This document shows, one piece after another, positions 52,126-61,772 of a stretch of 64,000 nt of DNA. The stretch is taken from contig NZ_OY782038.1 in NCBI RefSeq assembly GCF_963677575.1, forward strand, positions 930,001-994,000, given 5' to 3'. Under the pieces are notes generated by a model. The model was given only the letters and a program-made list of their open reading frames with translations, made no database searches and was not told the DNA's origin. Origin of the DNA: an uncultured Draconibacterium sp. Lineage in GTDB: Bacteria; Bacteroidota; Bacteroidia; Bacteroidales; Prolixibacteraceae. Both the position numbers and the translations under genes were made by a program. Every line of letters starts with the position of its first letter. Position 1 is the stretch's first letter.

Positions 52126-53298
52126 ATGGAGCATACAAAAAATACAAAACTACTTGAGCTGACACTGTTATTGGCAAGCATGCTCACAATTTTGGCAAAT
52201 GCTATTATAGCGCCGTCGCTGCCACTAATCAGCAGTACATTTAAAGACGTAAATAACGTTGAAATATTAACCAAACTAATGCTGACACTTCCGGCACTTA
52301 CCATCGCCATTGTTGCACCGTTAACGGGCCGTTTACTGGATAAAATCGGACGAATTAAAGTGTTATATATTTCGTTACTGATTTATTTCCTGGCCGGAAC
52401 ATCGGGATTTTGGTTAGGCAGCCTCTTCTCTATTTTGGTTGGTCGTGTGGTCTTCGGGCTTGGTGTTGCAGGAATAATGACCGTTTCAACAACATTGATC
52501 GGCGACTATTTTACCGGTGCCAAACGCGAACATTTTATGGGCCTGCAGGGAGCATTTGTAGCGCTCGGAGGGTTAATTTTTATCACTGCTGCTGGTGTTT
52601 TAACGGATATCAACTGGCGACTGGCATTCTTAATTTACGGTTTTTCATCCATTGTTATGGTGCTGGTTCCTTTTGCTTTACACGAGCCTAAAATCATGCA
52701 TCACGAAACAAAGGCTCAAACGCAAAACAGGATTGCAGTTCCGCCCGTTGTTTGGCTGGTTTTTATAAGTGCTTTTATCACTACGGTTAGTTTTTATATG
52801 ATTCCCGTTCAGTTGCCTTTTTTCTTGCAAAAACTGGAAGGTATTAATGGTAATAAAATGGGACTGGCATTGGGAAGTATGCCTTTTGCACAGGCAATAG
52901 CCTCATATTTTTACAAACAAGTAAAAAGAAAGTTCGATTTTGTAAGCATCTACAGCCTGGGATTTATACCAATGGCAATCGGTTCTCTGGTGATCGGTTT
53001 TAGCCACACCTACGTGCAAACCGTTGCAGGAGTTTTACTCATCGGACTTGGCGTAGGAGTTTTAATTCCAAACGGTAACTTATGGATGATTAATCTGGTT
53101 CCGGTTCAGGTGCGCGGAAAATATGTTGGTTTTTTGACCACAGCTACCTTTTTAGGCATGTTTAGCTCTCCTATTATTATTCAGCCCATTCAGAATTTAG
53201 TAGGAATTAATTCAAGCTTTATTGTACTTGGTGTGGCACTGGCCGTTCTTTCGGTATTGTATTTTTTCATTCGAAAAAGAGTGGCAGCGTTAAATTAA
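52126..53298 (+). CDS. MFS drug/metabolite exporter (DHA1 type)
   Basis: 390 residues, twelve transmembrane segments. Motif A of the family is GRLLDKIGR between helices 2 and 3; the N-terminal half has LTLLLASMLTILANAIIAPS and GRVVFGLGVAGIMTV. No soluble domain. Position with azoR suggests export of a toxic compound or its product. Substrate unknown. Confidence 0.85.
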   Translation: MEHTKNTKLLELTLLLASMLTILANAIIAPSLPLISSTFKDVNNVEILTKLMLTLPALTIAIVAPLTGRLLDKIGRIKVLYISLLIYFLAGTSGFWLGSLFSILVGRVVFGLGVAGIMTVSTTLIGDYFTGAKREHFMGLQGAFVALGGLIFITAAGVLTDINWRLAFLIYGFSSIVMVLVPFALHEPKIMHHETKAQTQNRIAVPPVVWLVFISAFITTVSFYMIPVQLPFFLQKLEGINGNKMGLALGSMPFAQAIASYFYKQVKRKFDFVSIYSLGFIPMAIGSLVIGFSHTYVQTVAGVLLIGLGVGVLIPNGNLWMINLVPVQVRGKYVGFLTTATFLGMFSSPIIIQPIQNLVGINSSFIVLGVALAVLSVLYFFIRKRVAALN

Positions 53299-53326
53299 AA
53301 ATCATAAAACGTAAAATTTGAGAACA

Positions 53327-53539
53327 ATGAAAAACTTTTTAAAACAAGGACTTATTGGTGGAATTATGGGATTTATCATGAGTTTCATTATGAACTACCT
53401 GATGACACCACTACCGGAAAGCTTAATGGATCACGCCATTGCAAATGGTATTAGCGGTGCCATAAGTGGTTTTATGGGAGGTTTTATGGGCATTGTCGGT
53501 TATTTAATGCTGCAAAAAAGAAATAGAGCTCAAGGCTGA
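53327..53539 (+). CDS. Small two-helix membrane protein (DUF2798-like)
   Basis: 70 residues from ATG 53327 (a TTG three codons earlier is possible). Two hydrophobic segments (GLIGGIMGFIMSFIMNYLM and ISGAISGFMGGFMGIVGYLM), Gly/Met-rich, resembling DUF2798 proteins. 28 bases after the MFS gene, so probably co-transcribed. Confidence 0.65.
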   Translation: MKNFLKQGLIGGIMGFIMSFIMNYLMTPLPESLMDHAIANGISGAISGFMGGFMGIVGYLMLQKRNRAQG

Positions 53540-53910
53540 GTATAACCGTATGTTGGCCAACTAGCTTTGTAATTGTGACCGACTCACTGTAATACATTTA
53601 ACCTGAGTTTGATTTTAAAATATTTTCACAGAAAATCATAATCATGTCAGAGTTGCATTTTAAATTATGCAGGAATAGGGGGGGATATTTCAAAGAATTC
53701 ATTTTAAAGCCGAACTCCGGTTACTACATATCTACAAAAATTCCATTTAGTGGTTGCTCACAAAATATTATTATTTTGGTTCATGGATTTCATCAGTTAA
53801 AAGATGGAATCCATTTTTGTTCAGAACAATTTCGTTAGATTTAAAGTCCTAAAATTTAAGCAGCGTTACGCAACCTTGAAGGACTGATTATCAAACAAAA
53901 AACCTGGTAT
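53540..53910. other. Intergenic stretch, no convincing gene
   Basis: 371 bp. A 64-codon frame at 53644-53838 lacks recognisable domains and is likely chance. No terminator or clear promoter found. Confidence 0.4.
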
Positions 53911-54669
53911 ATGAATAGCGAACTAATTAAAGCACTGAAACTTAAAATGCAACCGGTTGCGATAATACTAACCGACGATAAACCGGAAGATGGTCTACAC
54001 TTTAAAGAAGGAAACACACGCGGATGTGTTGCTTCCATGTTGGTTTCTTCGAGCAAGAAAAACCGCATAGCCTATTTTGATCGTAAAACTTTTGGTTGTC
54101 CGGGTGGCGGTGTTGGCCTTGGATTTGGCGACTGTTACGGAAAATTTCCTATAGAATGTCTTCTTTCAACCGGCAATAAAGAGATAGCCGCCCAAATGGG
54201 CCCGGCGGGAGATTTTATGCGTGATGGAGAACGGTTTTACAAAAGCCCGGAGCAGACAAGGAAATGGGTCGATTCGTTACCAATAACCGATGTACCTGCC
54301 GAATATGTAGTTTTTAAACCATGGGAAATGCTTACAGAAAACGACAAACCCGAATTGCTGGTCTTTTTTACTAATGCTGATCAGTTATCGGCGCTGGTGG
54401 TAATGTCCGATTTTAATCGGGGAACAAATCAGAGTGTTACAGCGCCTTTTGGTGCAGCCTGTCAACCCATACTTTATGGTTTTGCAGAGGCAAAAAAGGA
54501 AAATCCAAAGGGTGTAATTGGCTTTTTCGATATTTCAAAACGTTCCATTGTCGACCGGGAAATATTGTCGTTCACCGTTCCATTCAAAATGTACCAGGAA
54601 ATGGAAGGCAGTGTTGACGAAAGTTTTCTGAGGATGCATGTTTGGGAAAAGTTGCAGGAACGCCAGTAA
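53911..54669 (+). CDS. DUF169-family protein
   Basis: 252 residues, cytoplasmic. It begins MNSELIKALKLKMQPVAIIL and has Cys in RGCVASM and FGCPGGGVGLGFG, with GAACQPILYGFAEAKKENPK later, a pattern of the DUF169 family, whose conserved Cys residues may hold a metal. The enzymatic function is not established. The following DUF6624 gene is 18 bases on. Confidence 0.8.
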   Translation: MNSELIKALKLKMQPVAIILTDDKPEDGLHFKEGNTRGCVASMLVSSSKKNRIAYFDRKTFGCPGGGVGLGFGDCYGKFPIECLLSTGNKEIAAQMGPAGDFMRDGERFYKSPEQTRKWVDSLPITDVPAEYVVFKPWEMLTENDKPELLVFFTNADQLSALVVMSDFNRGTNQSVTAPFGAACQPILYGFAEAKKENPKGVIGFFDISKRSIVDREILSFTVPFKMYQEMEGSVDESFLRMHVWEKLQERQ

Positions 54670-54687
54670 TTTTCTAATGGCAAAAGC

Positions 54688-55287
54688 ATGGATTATAAAA
54701 GCATTGCCAATAAATTAATCGAGCTGAAAAATGCAGATCTGGAATTTCGACAGAAACTTGTTCAATCCGGGCAACTTGGCGAAGGTTATAACAAGGAAAT
54801 GGAAGTACTGCATATTAGCAATGCAGAGCAATTAAGTGAGATAATCGACACAATAGGTTATCCAACAATCGACAAAGTTGGTAAAGAAGCTAATGAAGCC
54901 AGCTGGTTAATCATACAACATTCCATCAGTCGTCCTGCGTTTATGAAAAAGTGCGCGCAATTGCTAAAGTTAGCCGTTGCAGAAAAGAAAGCAAACTCAA
55001 TAGATTTGGTTTACCTGACTGACAGAATAGCTGTATTTGAGGAACAACCGCAATTATATGGAACTCAGTTTGACTGGGATGAAAATGGAGTTTTGTGTCC
55101 AAATCCGTTTGACGACTTAACAAAGGTAAACGAAAGAAGAAAATCACTTGGGCTTAACACGCTTGAAGAACAAACCGAAAAAATCAGAGAACAAGCAAAA
55201 ACTGAGAATCATTTACCACCACCCGATTTTGAGAAAAGACAACAAGAACTGAAAGACTGGAAAAGAAAGGTTGGTTGGATAAAATAA
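54688..55287 (+). CDS. DUF6624-family protein
   Basis: 199 residues, helical, no signal. GYPTIDKVGKEANEASWLII and LVYLTDRIAVFEEQPQLYGT are typical of DUF6624, a family found mostly in Bacteroidetes and without known activity. The C terminus is strongly charged (EKRQQELKDWKRKVGW). Convergent with the following gene. Confidence 0.75.
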   Translation: MDYKSIANKLIELKNADLEFRQKLVQSGQLGEGYNKEMEVLHISNAEQLSEIIDTIGYPTIDKVGKEANEASWLIIQHSISRPAFMKKCAQLLKLAVAEKKANSIDLVYLTDRIAVFEEQPQLYGTQFDWDENGVLCPNPFDDLTKVNERRKSLGLNTLEEQTEKIREQAKTENHLPPPDFEKRQQELKDWKRKVGWIK

Positions 55288-55299
55288 ACAATGATAGAA

Positions 55300-55770
55300 T
55301 TAATCACTGCTCGCCTCTTCCACCACCAAGCGCTCAAATCCCATGTGGTGCATTATTTCGCGAATAATTAGCAAATAAGCAGCAAACTGATTACTGTCCG
55401 GGAGAACATCCTGACTGGCCGGTAGTCCGTTTACAATTTCGGATAATCGGTAAAAAATATTCTCCAATTCAATTACCGGTACGCTGGTTTGATTGCCCGA
55501 TTTTTGGGTATTAAATGCCAGTATGGCAATTTGAGCAGCCATTGAGTCGCTGGTATATAAATCAGTTTCTTTTTCGAATAAATCCTGAATAGGAGCAAGT
55601 GTTTCTTCGGTAAAATTTATCGCGTGGTCGATTTCATCGTTTGTTGGTGGAAATTCGCTAAAAAACCGGTCGGCAATCAACAGGTTGCCCAGCTCCAAAA
55701 TAGTTTCAGACTGTCTCTCTTCAACAGACTTTAAATGGGTAGTATTTCCGGCAATTGTTAAGTGAATCAT
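55300..55770 (-). CDS. Hypothetical protein
   Basis: 156 residues, predicted mainly helical after a short strand (MIHLTIAGNTTHLKSVEERQ). No domain, signal or membrane segment recognised. It lies between the convergent DUF6624 gene and the AraC-TPR regulator, whose 3' end is 45 bases upstream of this start, so the two may be co-transcribed. Confidence 0.5.
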   Translation of the reverse strand: MIHLTIAGNTTHLKSVEERQSETILELGNLLIADRFFSEFPPTNDEIDHAINFTEETLAPIQDLFEKETDLYTSDSMAAQIAILAFNTQKSGNQTSVPVIELENIFYRLSEIVNGLPASQDVLPDSNQFAAYLLIIREIMHHMGFERLVVEEASSD

Positions 55771-55814
55771 CTTCGTTTAATCTTGCTTGTTTTCATTTGA
55801 TTTTAATATGCAAA

Positions 55815-57869
55815 CTATATCAATCCCTTTTCCGCCAATTGCTTTTTCAGGAGTTCATGTTGCCGCCAAAACCGATCTTTTATCTTTTGTCGCGTTTTCC
55901 GGTACTCCGGACTGTTTTTCAAGGGTTTCAAAATCGGGTCTATATCCTGGAACACTAAAATCCAATACTGGTAATTATCCTGTGTTGCAAAAATTTTCAG
56001 CTGCTCTATAGCTTCGTTGTATTTCCCCTCATAAGCATACATTACCGCCATGCTCGCACTTTTATAAATCGATTCATCGTTGTTGCAATACTCCTTATAA
56101 TTATCGAAAAACTTAGAGGCCTGCTCCTGCAAACCCATTTTTTGATATACCCAGGCAATTTTCACATCCTCTTGCGGGTAAATATCCAGTCCATATTTGT
56201 CGCGGGCATCAACAAACTTTTCGAAATAATAAAAGGCACTGTCATAGTCTTCCTCGAAATAATAAACTTTTGCCACTTCCTGCAAAAGGTCCAGGCGGGC
56301 AGTATCCTTGCGCCACTCGTTAAGCATTAATTTTTTGGTTCGCTCTGCATCGCCGTCTTTTGCGTACAAAATATAAGTTTTAACCAACGGCGAATAATAA
56401 TTTTCAGGATTATAATCCAGCGATTTATTGATATAATTAGCCGCCTCATCAACAAAACCGTTTTGAATGAGCGCATTACTCAGGTGCAAGTAGATGAAAC
56501 TTTTGCCGATAGAATCGTTCGCTGCAATATCGAGCTGAATACCTTTTAGTGCATACTCTAAATATTTAGCGGTGTTCGGAATTACGCGGGCATATAAATC
56601 GGCAAGCATCTGCACCACCGCCGACGAGTTGGGATTGTATTCAAGCGCTTTCTCCAAATGCGGTAAAGCCAGATTGCACTCCTCCATTTGCATATAATAA
56701 AGCGCCTTGGCAATCAGGCTTTCAGCGGAACGCGAATCGTAAAGCAGCGCCTTATCAGCAAAATTATTGATCTGCCCGGTGTATTGTTTTTCTTTTTGGT
56801 TGACATCAAGAAAATAATATGAAATAGCCACATTTGCATAAGCCAGTGCAAACTGATCGTCCTCTTCAATCGCCTTCTCAAACAAGGAAATCGCCTTCTC
56901 TAAATTCTCCTGTGTTCGGTTATAATACAAATTAAGCGCCTGAAGATAATAGTCGTAAGCCTCTAAATTTTCTGTCGGTATTTTCTCAATCTGTTTTAAT
57001 TCGGCAGGCGTTACAACAGCTTCAATGGCACTGGCAATTTTTCGGGCCACTTCATTCTGAAGCGCAAATACATCATCCACTTCGCGGCTGTATTGTTCGC
57101 CCCAAATCGGCCGGTCGGTAGCCGCTTCAATCAACTGAATATTCAGCAAAACCTGGTTTCCAAAACGTTGTCCACTCCCCTCCACCAGATAATTCACATT
57201 CAACTCTTCAGCAATTTCAGGAATACCTAAATCCGTATCCCGATATTTAGCTACGGAAGTTCGGCTAACAACACGCAGATCACCAATTTTCTGCAAGTTA
57301 TTTAATGTCGATTCCATTAACCCGTTTACAAAATACAGGTTCAGCGAATCGCTGCTTTCGTTTACAAAAGGTAACACGGCAATCGATTTCTCTAACTCAA
57401 CGGGAGTTTCTTTTTCCCTATTAAGAAGCAAAACAAACAGCACAATTACGACGATAGCCAGTGCCCCAATTCCATACCATTTGTATTTTTTGAAACCACT
57501 TTCCTTTTCCGCAACTTCCTCTTCCGGGATTACTCCTTTCCGCACTTCGCCTGGTGAATAACCATATTGTTCGCGAAAACATTTAATAAAGTATGACGTG
57601 TTTCCAAAACCTACCTGGTACGAAATCTCGGCAACCGTTAGCGAGGTTTTCTTTAACATTTCCAGCCCTTTTGTTACGCGCACCTGGCGGATAAACTGAC
57701 TTGCTGAAAGTTCTGTATGTGTTTTAATTTTTCGGAGCAAACTGGAACGACTCATATTCATGAGATCGGCCAGTTCGGAAACGCCAAATTGTTCATTCGA
57801 GATATTCTCCAGAATGATGGCTTCCGCTTTTTCGATAAAATCTGCTCCAAAAATTGATGTGTCCGACAT
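55815..57869 (-). CDS. AraC-type membrane regulator with TolB-like and TPR region
   Basis: 684 residues. Residues 10-118 are an AraC DNA-binding domain (FGVSELADLMNMSRSSLLRK, VAEISYQVGFGNTSYFIKCF). One transmembrane helix (YGIGALAIVVIVLFVLLL) follows; then a FlgO/TolB-like nucleotide-cyclase-associated region (KSIAVLPFVNESSDSLNLYF, NYLVEGSGQRFGNQVLLNIQ); then TPR repeats to the end. A one-protein sensor whose periplasmic part would watch the envelope and whose N terminus acts on DNA. Divergent from the ankyrin lipoprotein, a likely target. Confidence 0.85.
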   Translation of the reverse strand: MSDTSIFGADFIEKAEAIILENISNEQFGVSELADLMNMSRSSLLRKIKTHTELSASQFIRQVRVTKGLEMLKKTSLTVAEISYQVGFGNTSYFIKCFREQYGYSPGEVRKGVIPEEEVAEKESGFKKYKWYGIGALAIVVIVLFVLLLNREKETPVELEKSIAVLPFVNESSDSLNLYFVNGLMESTLNNLQKIGDLRVVSRTSVAKYRDTDLGIPEIAEELNVNYLVEGSGQRFGNQVLLNIQLIEAATDRPIWGEQYSREVDDVFALQNEVARKIASAIEAVVTPAELKQIEKIPTENLEAYDYYLQALNLYYNRTQENLEKAISLFEKAIEEDDQFALAYANVAISYYFLDVNQKEKQYTGQINNFADKALLYDSRSAESLIAKALYYMQMEECNLALPHLEKALEYNPNSSAVVQMLADLYARVIPNTAKYLEYALKGIQLDIAANDSIGKSFIYLHLSNALIQNGFVDEAANYINKSLDYNPENYYSPLVKTYILYAKDGDAERTKKLMLNEWRKDTARLDLLQEVAKVYYFEEDYDSAFYYFEKFVDARDKYGLDIYPQEDVKIAWVYQKMGLQEQASKFFDNYKEYCNNDESIYKSASMAVMYAYEGKYNEAIEQLKIFATQDNYQYWILVFQDIDPILKPLKNSPEYRKTRQKIKDRFWRQHELLKKQLAEKGLI

Positions 57870-58081
57870 GTTAATTCTTATTGACCCGAAAGTAGGAAAA
57901 TTTACAAAAATGCAGGCGTAAAAAAGTCCACTTGCTTCAAATGTGGCATTATTGCATCATAATTTTCATACCTGATTCAAACTTAACACATATCGCTGCA
58001 TATGGTTTAAATCAGGCGTTTGCAATTAGCCCATCTTTGTACAAACAATTTTCAAAATCAAAAACATTAAAATTTAAAACG

Positions 58082-58672
58082 ATGAAAACATTAAAAAGAG
58101 ATTCAGTAAAAACAGTAGTAAACTTTTCGTTCATTTTACTATTAATCTTAACCGCGTGCGCTAATTCAGGAACTACAAACACTGAAAATGGTACAAAAGT
58201 AAAATCAACAGTTGAGAAACCCAAAATCGGTATGCAAGCGGCAATTATGTCGAACAACCTTGAAGCCATAAAACAACACATTGAAGCCGGAAGCGACATT
58301 AATTTAAAAGATCAGATGAGTGGTTCAACACCGTTAATTTCGGCGGTATCGTTTGGCCGAAAAGAAATTACAAAAGCCTTGATTGATGCCGGTGCCGATC
58401 TGAACCTGAAAAACAACGACGGATCTACAGCATTACACTCAGCAGCATTCTTTTGCCACCTGGAAATCGTACAAATGCTGATTGATGCAAAAGCCGACAA
58501 GACCTTAAAAAATAACTACGGTGCAACCGCCCGCGAATCAGTTTTGGCTCCATTTGCCGATATGAAACCCATTTACGAAATGATGCAGCAACAACTGGAG
58601 CCACTTGGTATTAAAATCGATCTGGCAGAAGTGGAAAAGAACCGCCCCGTAGTTGCCATGATGTTGCAGTAG
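58082..58672 (+). CDS. Ankyrin-repeat lipoprotein
   Basis: 196 residues from ATG 58082, which starts the lipoprotein signal (FILLLILTACANSG; Cys25). An upstream in-frame ATG would add 50 residues before the signal and is rejected. Three ankyrin repeats follow (GSTPLISAVSFGRKEITKAL, DGSTALHSAAFFCHLEIVQM). Probably a periplasmic scaffolding protein. First gene of a rightward group divergent from the AraC-TPR regulator. Confidence 0.75.
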   Translation: MKTLKRDSVKTVVNFSFILLLILTACANSGTTNTENGTKVKSTVEKPKIGMQAAIMSNNLEAIKQHIEAGSDINLKDQMSGSTPLISAVSFGRKEITKALIDAGADLNLKNNDGSTALHSAAFFCHLEIVQMLIDAKADKTLKNNYGATARESVLAPFADMKPIYEMMQQQLEPLGIKIDLAEVEKNRPVVAMMLQ

Positions 58673-58676
58673 TCAG

Positions 58677-59792
58677 ATGAAAACAAATACGACAATGAAA
58701 ACAGAAAGAAGATACGATATCGATTGGTTACGCGTTTTGGCAATCGGGTTATTGCTGATCTACCATATTGCCATTGTTTTTCAACCGTGGGCCATGTTTG
58801 TTGGCTTTATAAAAAGCAACGAAAGCCTTGAAAATTTATGGAAGCCAATGACGCTTTTAAACGTTTGGCGTATTCCGCTTTTGTTCTACGTATCGGGAAT
58901 GGGCTTATATTTTGCTATGCGAAAACGCAATTATGCACAATTGCTTGGCGAACGTACCCGCCGGATTCTGATCCCACTTATTTTTGGGGTGCTGGCCATT
59001 GCACCGCTTCATTTTATCATTTTTCAGAAATTCTACAATTTGCCTTTAGGTTATTACCCGCACATGGGACATTTATGGTTCCTCGGAAACATATTTATTT
59101 ACGTGTTGGTATTAACTCCGCTGTTTTTTTACCTGATGAAAAATAACGAAGGTAAATTCAGAAAAGGGCTGTCTGTTTTAATGAAAAATCCATTTGGTCC
59201 ACTGGCGATATCGGTATTTTTTATTGCTGAAACACTGGTGGTTAAACCACAAATATTTTCCGTTTACGCCGAAACATGGCATGGCTTTTTCCTCGGTCTG
59301 CTAGCCTTCTTTTTTGGTTTTCTGTTTGTTTACAGCGGACAGCGATTCTGGCAAACCGTATCGAAAAGGAAATGGTTATACCTAGGTTTTGCGGTGATTT
59401 TATATACCATACGTTTACTGGTCTACGAAACCAATTCGCCGGTCTACCTTATGGCCATCGAATCAAATTGCTGGATCTTTGGCATTTTCGGGCTGGGGTA
59501 TCAATACCTCAACAAACCAAGCTCCGCGCTCAGTTATTTAAGTCAGGCAGCTTATCCTGTTTACATTATTCATATGTTTGCGCTATATGCAGGCTCGCTT
59601 ATAATTTTGCCAATGCAACTACCGCCAGTGGCTAAATTTGTTGCAGTAACCGCATTTACATTTGCCACTTGTTTTATCATTTATGAATTCATTATCAGAA
59701 GAATTGGTTTTATGAGACCGCTGTTTGGATTAAAATGGGGTTTCAACAAAGTTGATAATAGGCTGTTACAGAAAACAGTAAGAACAACTTAA
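58677..59792 (+). CDS. Acyltransferase 3 family membrane protein
   Basis: 371 residues, about ten transmembrane helices. The start RRYDIDWLRVLAIGLLLIYH carries the catalytic His of acyltransferase 3, followed by FYVSGMGLYFAMRKRN with an Arg-rich cytoplasmic loop (RTRRILIPLI). Such proteins transfer acyl groups to envelope glycans. It begins 4 bases after the ankyrin gene, hence one operon. Confidence 0.85.
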   Translation: MKTNTTMKTERRYDIDWLRVLAIGLLLIYHIAIVFQPWAMFVGFIKSNESLENLWKPMTLLNVWRIPLLFYVSGMGLYFAMRKRNYAQLLGERTRRILIPLIFGVLAIAPLHFIIFQKFYNLPLGYYPHMGHLWFLGNIFIYVLVLTPLFFYLMKNNEGKFRKGLSVLMKNPFGPLAISVFFIAETLVVKPQIFSVYAETWHGFFLGLLAFFFGFLFVYSGQRFWQTVSKRKWLYLGFAVILYTIRLLVYETNSPVYLMAIESNCWIFGIFGLGYQYLNKPSSALSYLSQAAYPVYIIHMFALYAGSLIILPMQLPPVAKFVAVTAFTFATCFIIYEFIIRRIGFMRPLFGLKWGFNKVDNRLLQKTVRTT

Positions 59793-59802
59793 CTCAGAGA
59801 AA

Positions 59803-60867
59803 TTGCGAAAAATGAAAAGGAAACACACAAAACTAATAATCAGAATAATGCTATTTACCGGAACCGCCATCTCAATGTTTTTTGTGCCATGGTTATTACT
59901 CAAAATCATGCTCACTCCACTACCTGATACCGTTCAGGGACAACTCGACAAGAGCATAAAATACGGATTGGATGGAATAATCGTATACGTTGACGAAGCC
60001 GGAAAGGAACCCGCATTTTATGCAGCCGGATACAAAAACCGGGAGAACAAAATACCGGCCGATCCGCATTCATTATTCAAAATTGCCAGCATCAGTAAGT
60101 TGTACGATGCAGTTGCCATTACGAAACTGGTTGGCGACGGACGTTTGTCGCTGGACAAAACACTGGCCGATTACTTCCCTGAGTTGGTAGGAAGAATTGA
60201 AAATGCCGACAAAATTACCCTGAGAATGATGGTGCAACACCGAAGCGGAATTCCGAATGTAACCGACACGCCAAACTTTTGGGTAACACCACCAGAAAGC
60301 AACGAGGAAGCGCTTGAGCGTGTACTTGATTTACCGGCCGATTTTGAACCCGACAAAAAGTACCGATATTCGAATACCAACTATTTGTTGATTTCGATGC
60401 TGATTGAAAAAGTAACAGGAGAAGATGTTTTTCAGACCATTAAAAAGGAAATTCTGGATCCGCTGGGGCTGAAAAACACTTATGGTGGGATAACCGAGGA
60501 AAACATCGACGATGTGATGAGTGGATATTACGTTGGAATAGAAGAGGATATTAAAGCCGGTGATTACGGAACAAAGCTTACCTCGATGGTTGCAAGTGCT
60601 GAAGATGTTGGCATTTTTCTTCGTGCGTTAAACGATGGTTCGGTTTTTAATGATGGCGAACAGGAAATCTATTCCTCAATTTACGTTTACGAACACACGG
60701 GATTGATGCCGGGTTATATGAGCATTGCCAAATACCACAAAGACATCGACACAGTGGTTGTTCAATTTGTAAATACCACCGATTTTCAAGGATTACACTG
60801 GAGTACAATGGAAATTGTGTACAGGCGGGTTGTGAAAATAGTAAAGAAACATCATAATGCCCGCTGA
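59803..60867 (+). CDS. Serine beta-lactamase-family hydrolase
   Basis: 354 residues with an N-terminal membrane anchor (about residues 13-35). The class C/esterase motif is S96-I-S-K99, with a Tyr-Ser-Asn motif (RYSNTNYLLISMLIEKV) and LTSMVASAEDVGIFLRALND. Likely a D-alanyl-type carboxypeptidase or esterase acting on envelope material, not an antibiotic-resistance enzyme. Third in the operon with the ankyrin protein and acyltransferase. It ends convergently with the glucokinase gene. Confidence 0.8.
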   Translation: MRKMKRKHTKLIIRIMLFTGTAISMFFVPWLLLKIMLTPLPDTVQGQLDKSIKYGLDGIIVYVDEAGKEPAFYAAGYKNRENKIPADPHSLFKIASISKLYDAVAITKLVGDGRLSLDKTLADYFPELVGRIENADKITLRMMVQHRSGIPNVTDTPNFWVTPPESNEEALERVLDLPADFEPDKKYRYSNTNYLLISMLIEKVTGEDVFQTIKKEILDPLGLKNTYGGITEENIDDVMSGYYVGIEEDIKAGDYGTKLTSMVASAEDVGIFLRALNDGSVFNDGEQEIYSSIYVYEHTGLMPGYMSIAKYHKDIDTVVVQFVNTTDFQGLHWSTMEIVYRRVVKIVKKHHNAR

Positions 60868-60888
60868 TGACTATTCACCGACAACACT

Positions 60889-61623
60889 CTATTTATACAC
60901 CATATTTAAAGCAGCACCAATAATACCGGCATTGTTTTGCATTTCAGCAGGAACAACCGGTGTTTCGAGTTTGATACAATCCTCAAACTTGTCCATCTTT
61001 TTGCTTACGCCGCCACCGATGATAAACAGGTTCGGATTAAACATCTTATCGTAATAATCCAGAGCATTGTTAAAGCGAGTGCCCCACTCTTCCCACGAGA
61101 GGTCTTTTCTTTTACGCACCGAATCAGCCGAGTAGCGTTCAATGGTTTTGCCTTTGAATTCAAGATGTCCCAATTCAAGGTTCGGAACCAGGTGCTTGTC
61201 GATAAAAATAACGGTGCCAATTCCGGTGCCCACAGTAAGTAGAAATACCATGCCTTTTTCTTTGGCTCCGGCACCAAAATGAATTTCGGCAATTCCGGCG
61301 GCGTCTGCGTCGTTTACACACTCCACTTCGCAACCGGTTTTTTCTGATAGTTGCTTGTTGACTTTCTGCCCGATCCAACTTTTATCGATGTTTGCTGCGG
61401 TCAGCATCACGCCGTTTTTTACTACGGCAGGAACTCCCACACCTACTTTTCCTTTCCAGTTAAAATGATCGGTAAGTTGAGCCATCACTTCAGCCACAGC
61501 ATCAGGAGTTGCAGGTTGCGGTGTTTCAATACGGTGTCGTTCCGTAACCAGTTCTCCGGTTTTGGTATCCACAATTGCTCCTTTAATTCCCGATCCGCCA
61601 AAATCAATTCCAAGTACTTCCAT
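60889..61623 (-). CDS. ppgK: Polyphosphate glucokinase (ROK family)
   Basis: 244 residues. GIDFGGSGIKGAIVDTKTGE is the ATP/polyphosphate-binding start; VNDADAAGIAE the glucose-site motif; LTVGTGIGTVIF and ELGHLEFKGKT the phosphate-binding and the ROK-like zinc region, here lacking the Cys cluster. It phosphorylates glucose with polyphosphate or ATP. Single gene in its own transcription unit, cytoplasmic. Confidence 0.9.
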   Translation of the reverse strand: MEVLGIDFGGSGIKGAIVDTKTGELVTERHRIETPQPATPDAVAEVMAQLTDHFNWKGKVGVGVPAVVKNGVMLTAANIDKSWIGQKVNKQLSEKTGCEVECVNDADAAGIAEIHFGAGAKEKGMVFLLTVGTGIGTVIFIDKHLVPNLELGHLEFKGKTIERYSADSVRKRKDLSWEEWGTRFNNALDYYDKMFNPNLFIIGGGVSKKMDKFEDCIKLETPVVPAEMQNNAGIIGAALNMVYK

Positions 61624-61715
61624 TTTTTATTGTTTTTGATCCCCTAATTTACAATAATCATTTAGTTACATAACAATGATTTTTAATTTAGCTTGAATCA
61701 GGAAACAGATACGCA

Positions 61716-61748
61716 CAAAAAAAGCGGATCCCCTTTCGGAAAACCGCT
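61716..61748 (-). terminator. Terminator after the ACT protein gene
   Basis: Minus-strand stem GAGCGGTTTTCC / GGGGATCCGCT with a GAAA loop, then seven T. It closes the paaK-ACT transcript. Confidence 0.8.
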
Positions 61749-61772
61749 CTTATATTTTTTATCGATTGTTAA

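Noticed and set aside
53644..53838. 64-codon + strand frame
   Set aside because: No similarity pattern recognised and no neighbours fitting; probably chance.
57932..58081. N-terminal extension of the ankyrin lipoprotein
   Set aside because: It would bury the lipoprotein signal; the ATG at 58082 gives a standard signal.
60889..61623. Plain ROK transcriptional repressor
   Set aside because: No helix-turn-helix; motifs fit polyphosphate glucokinase.
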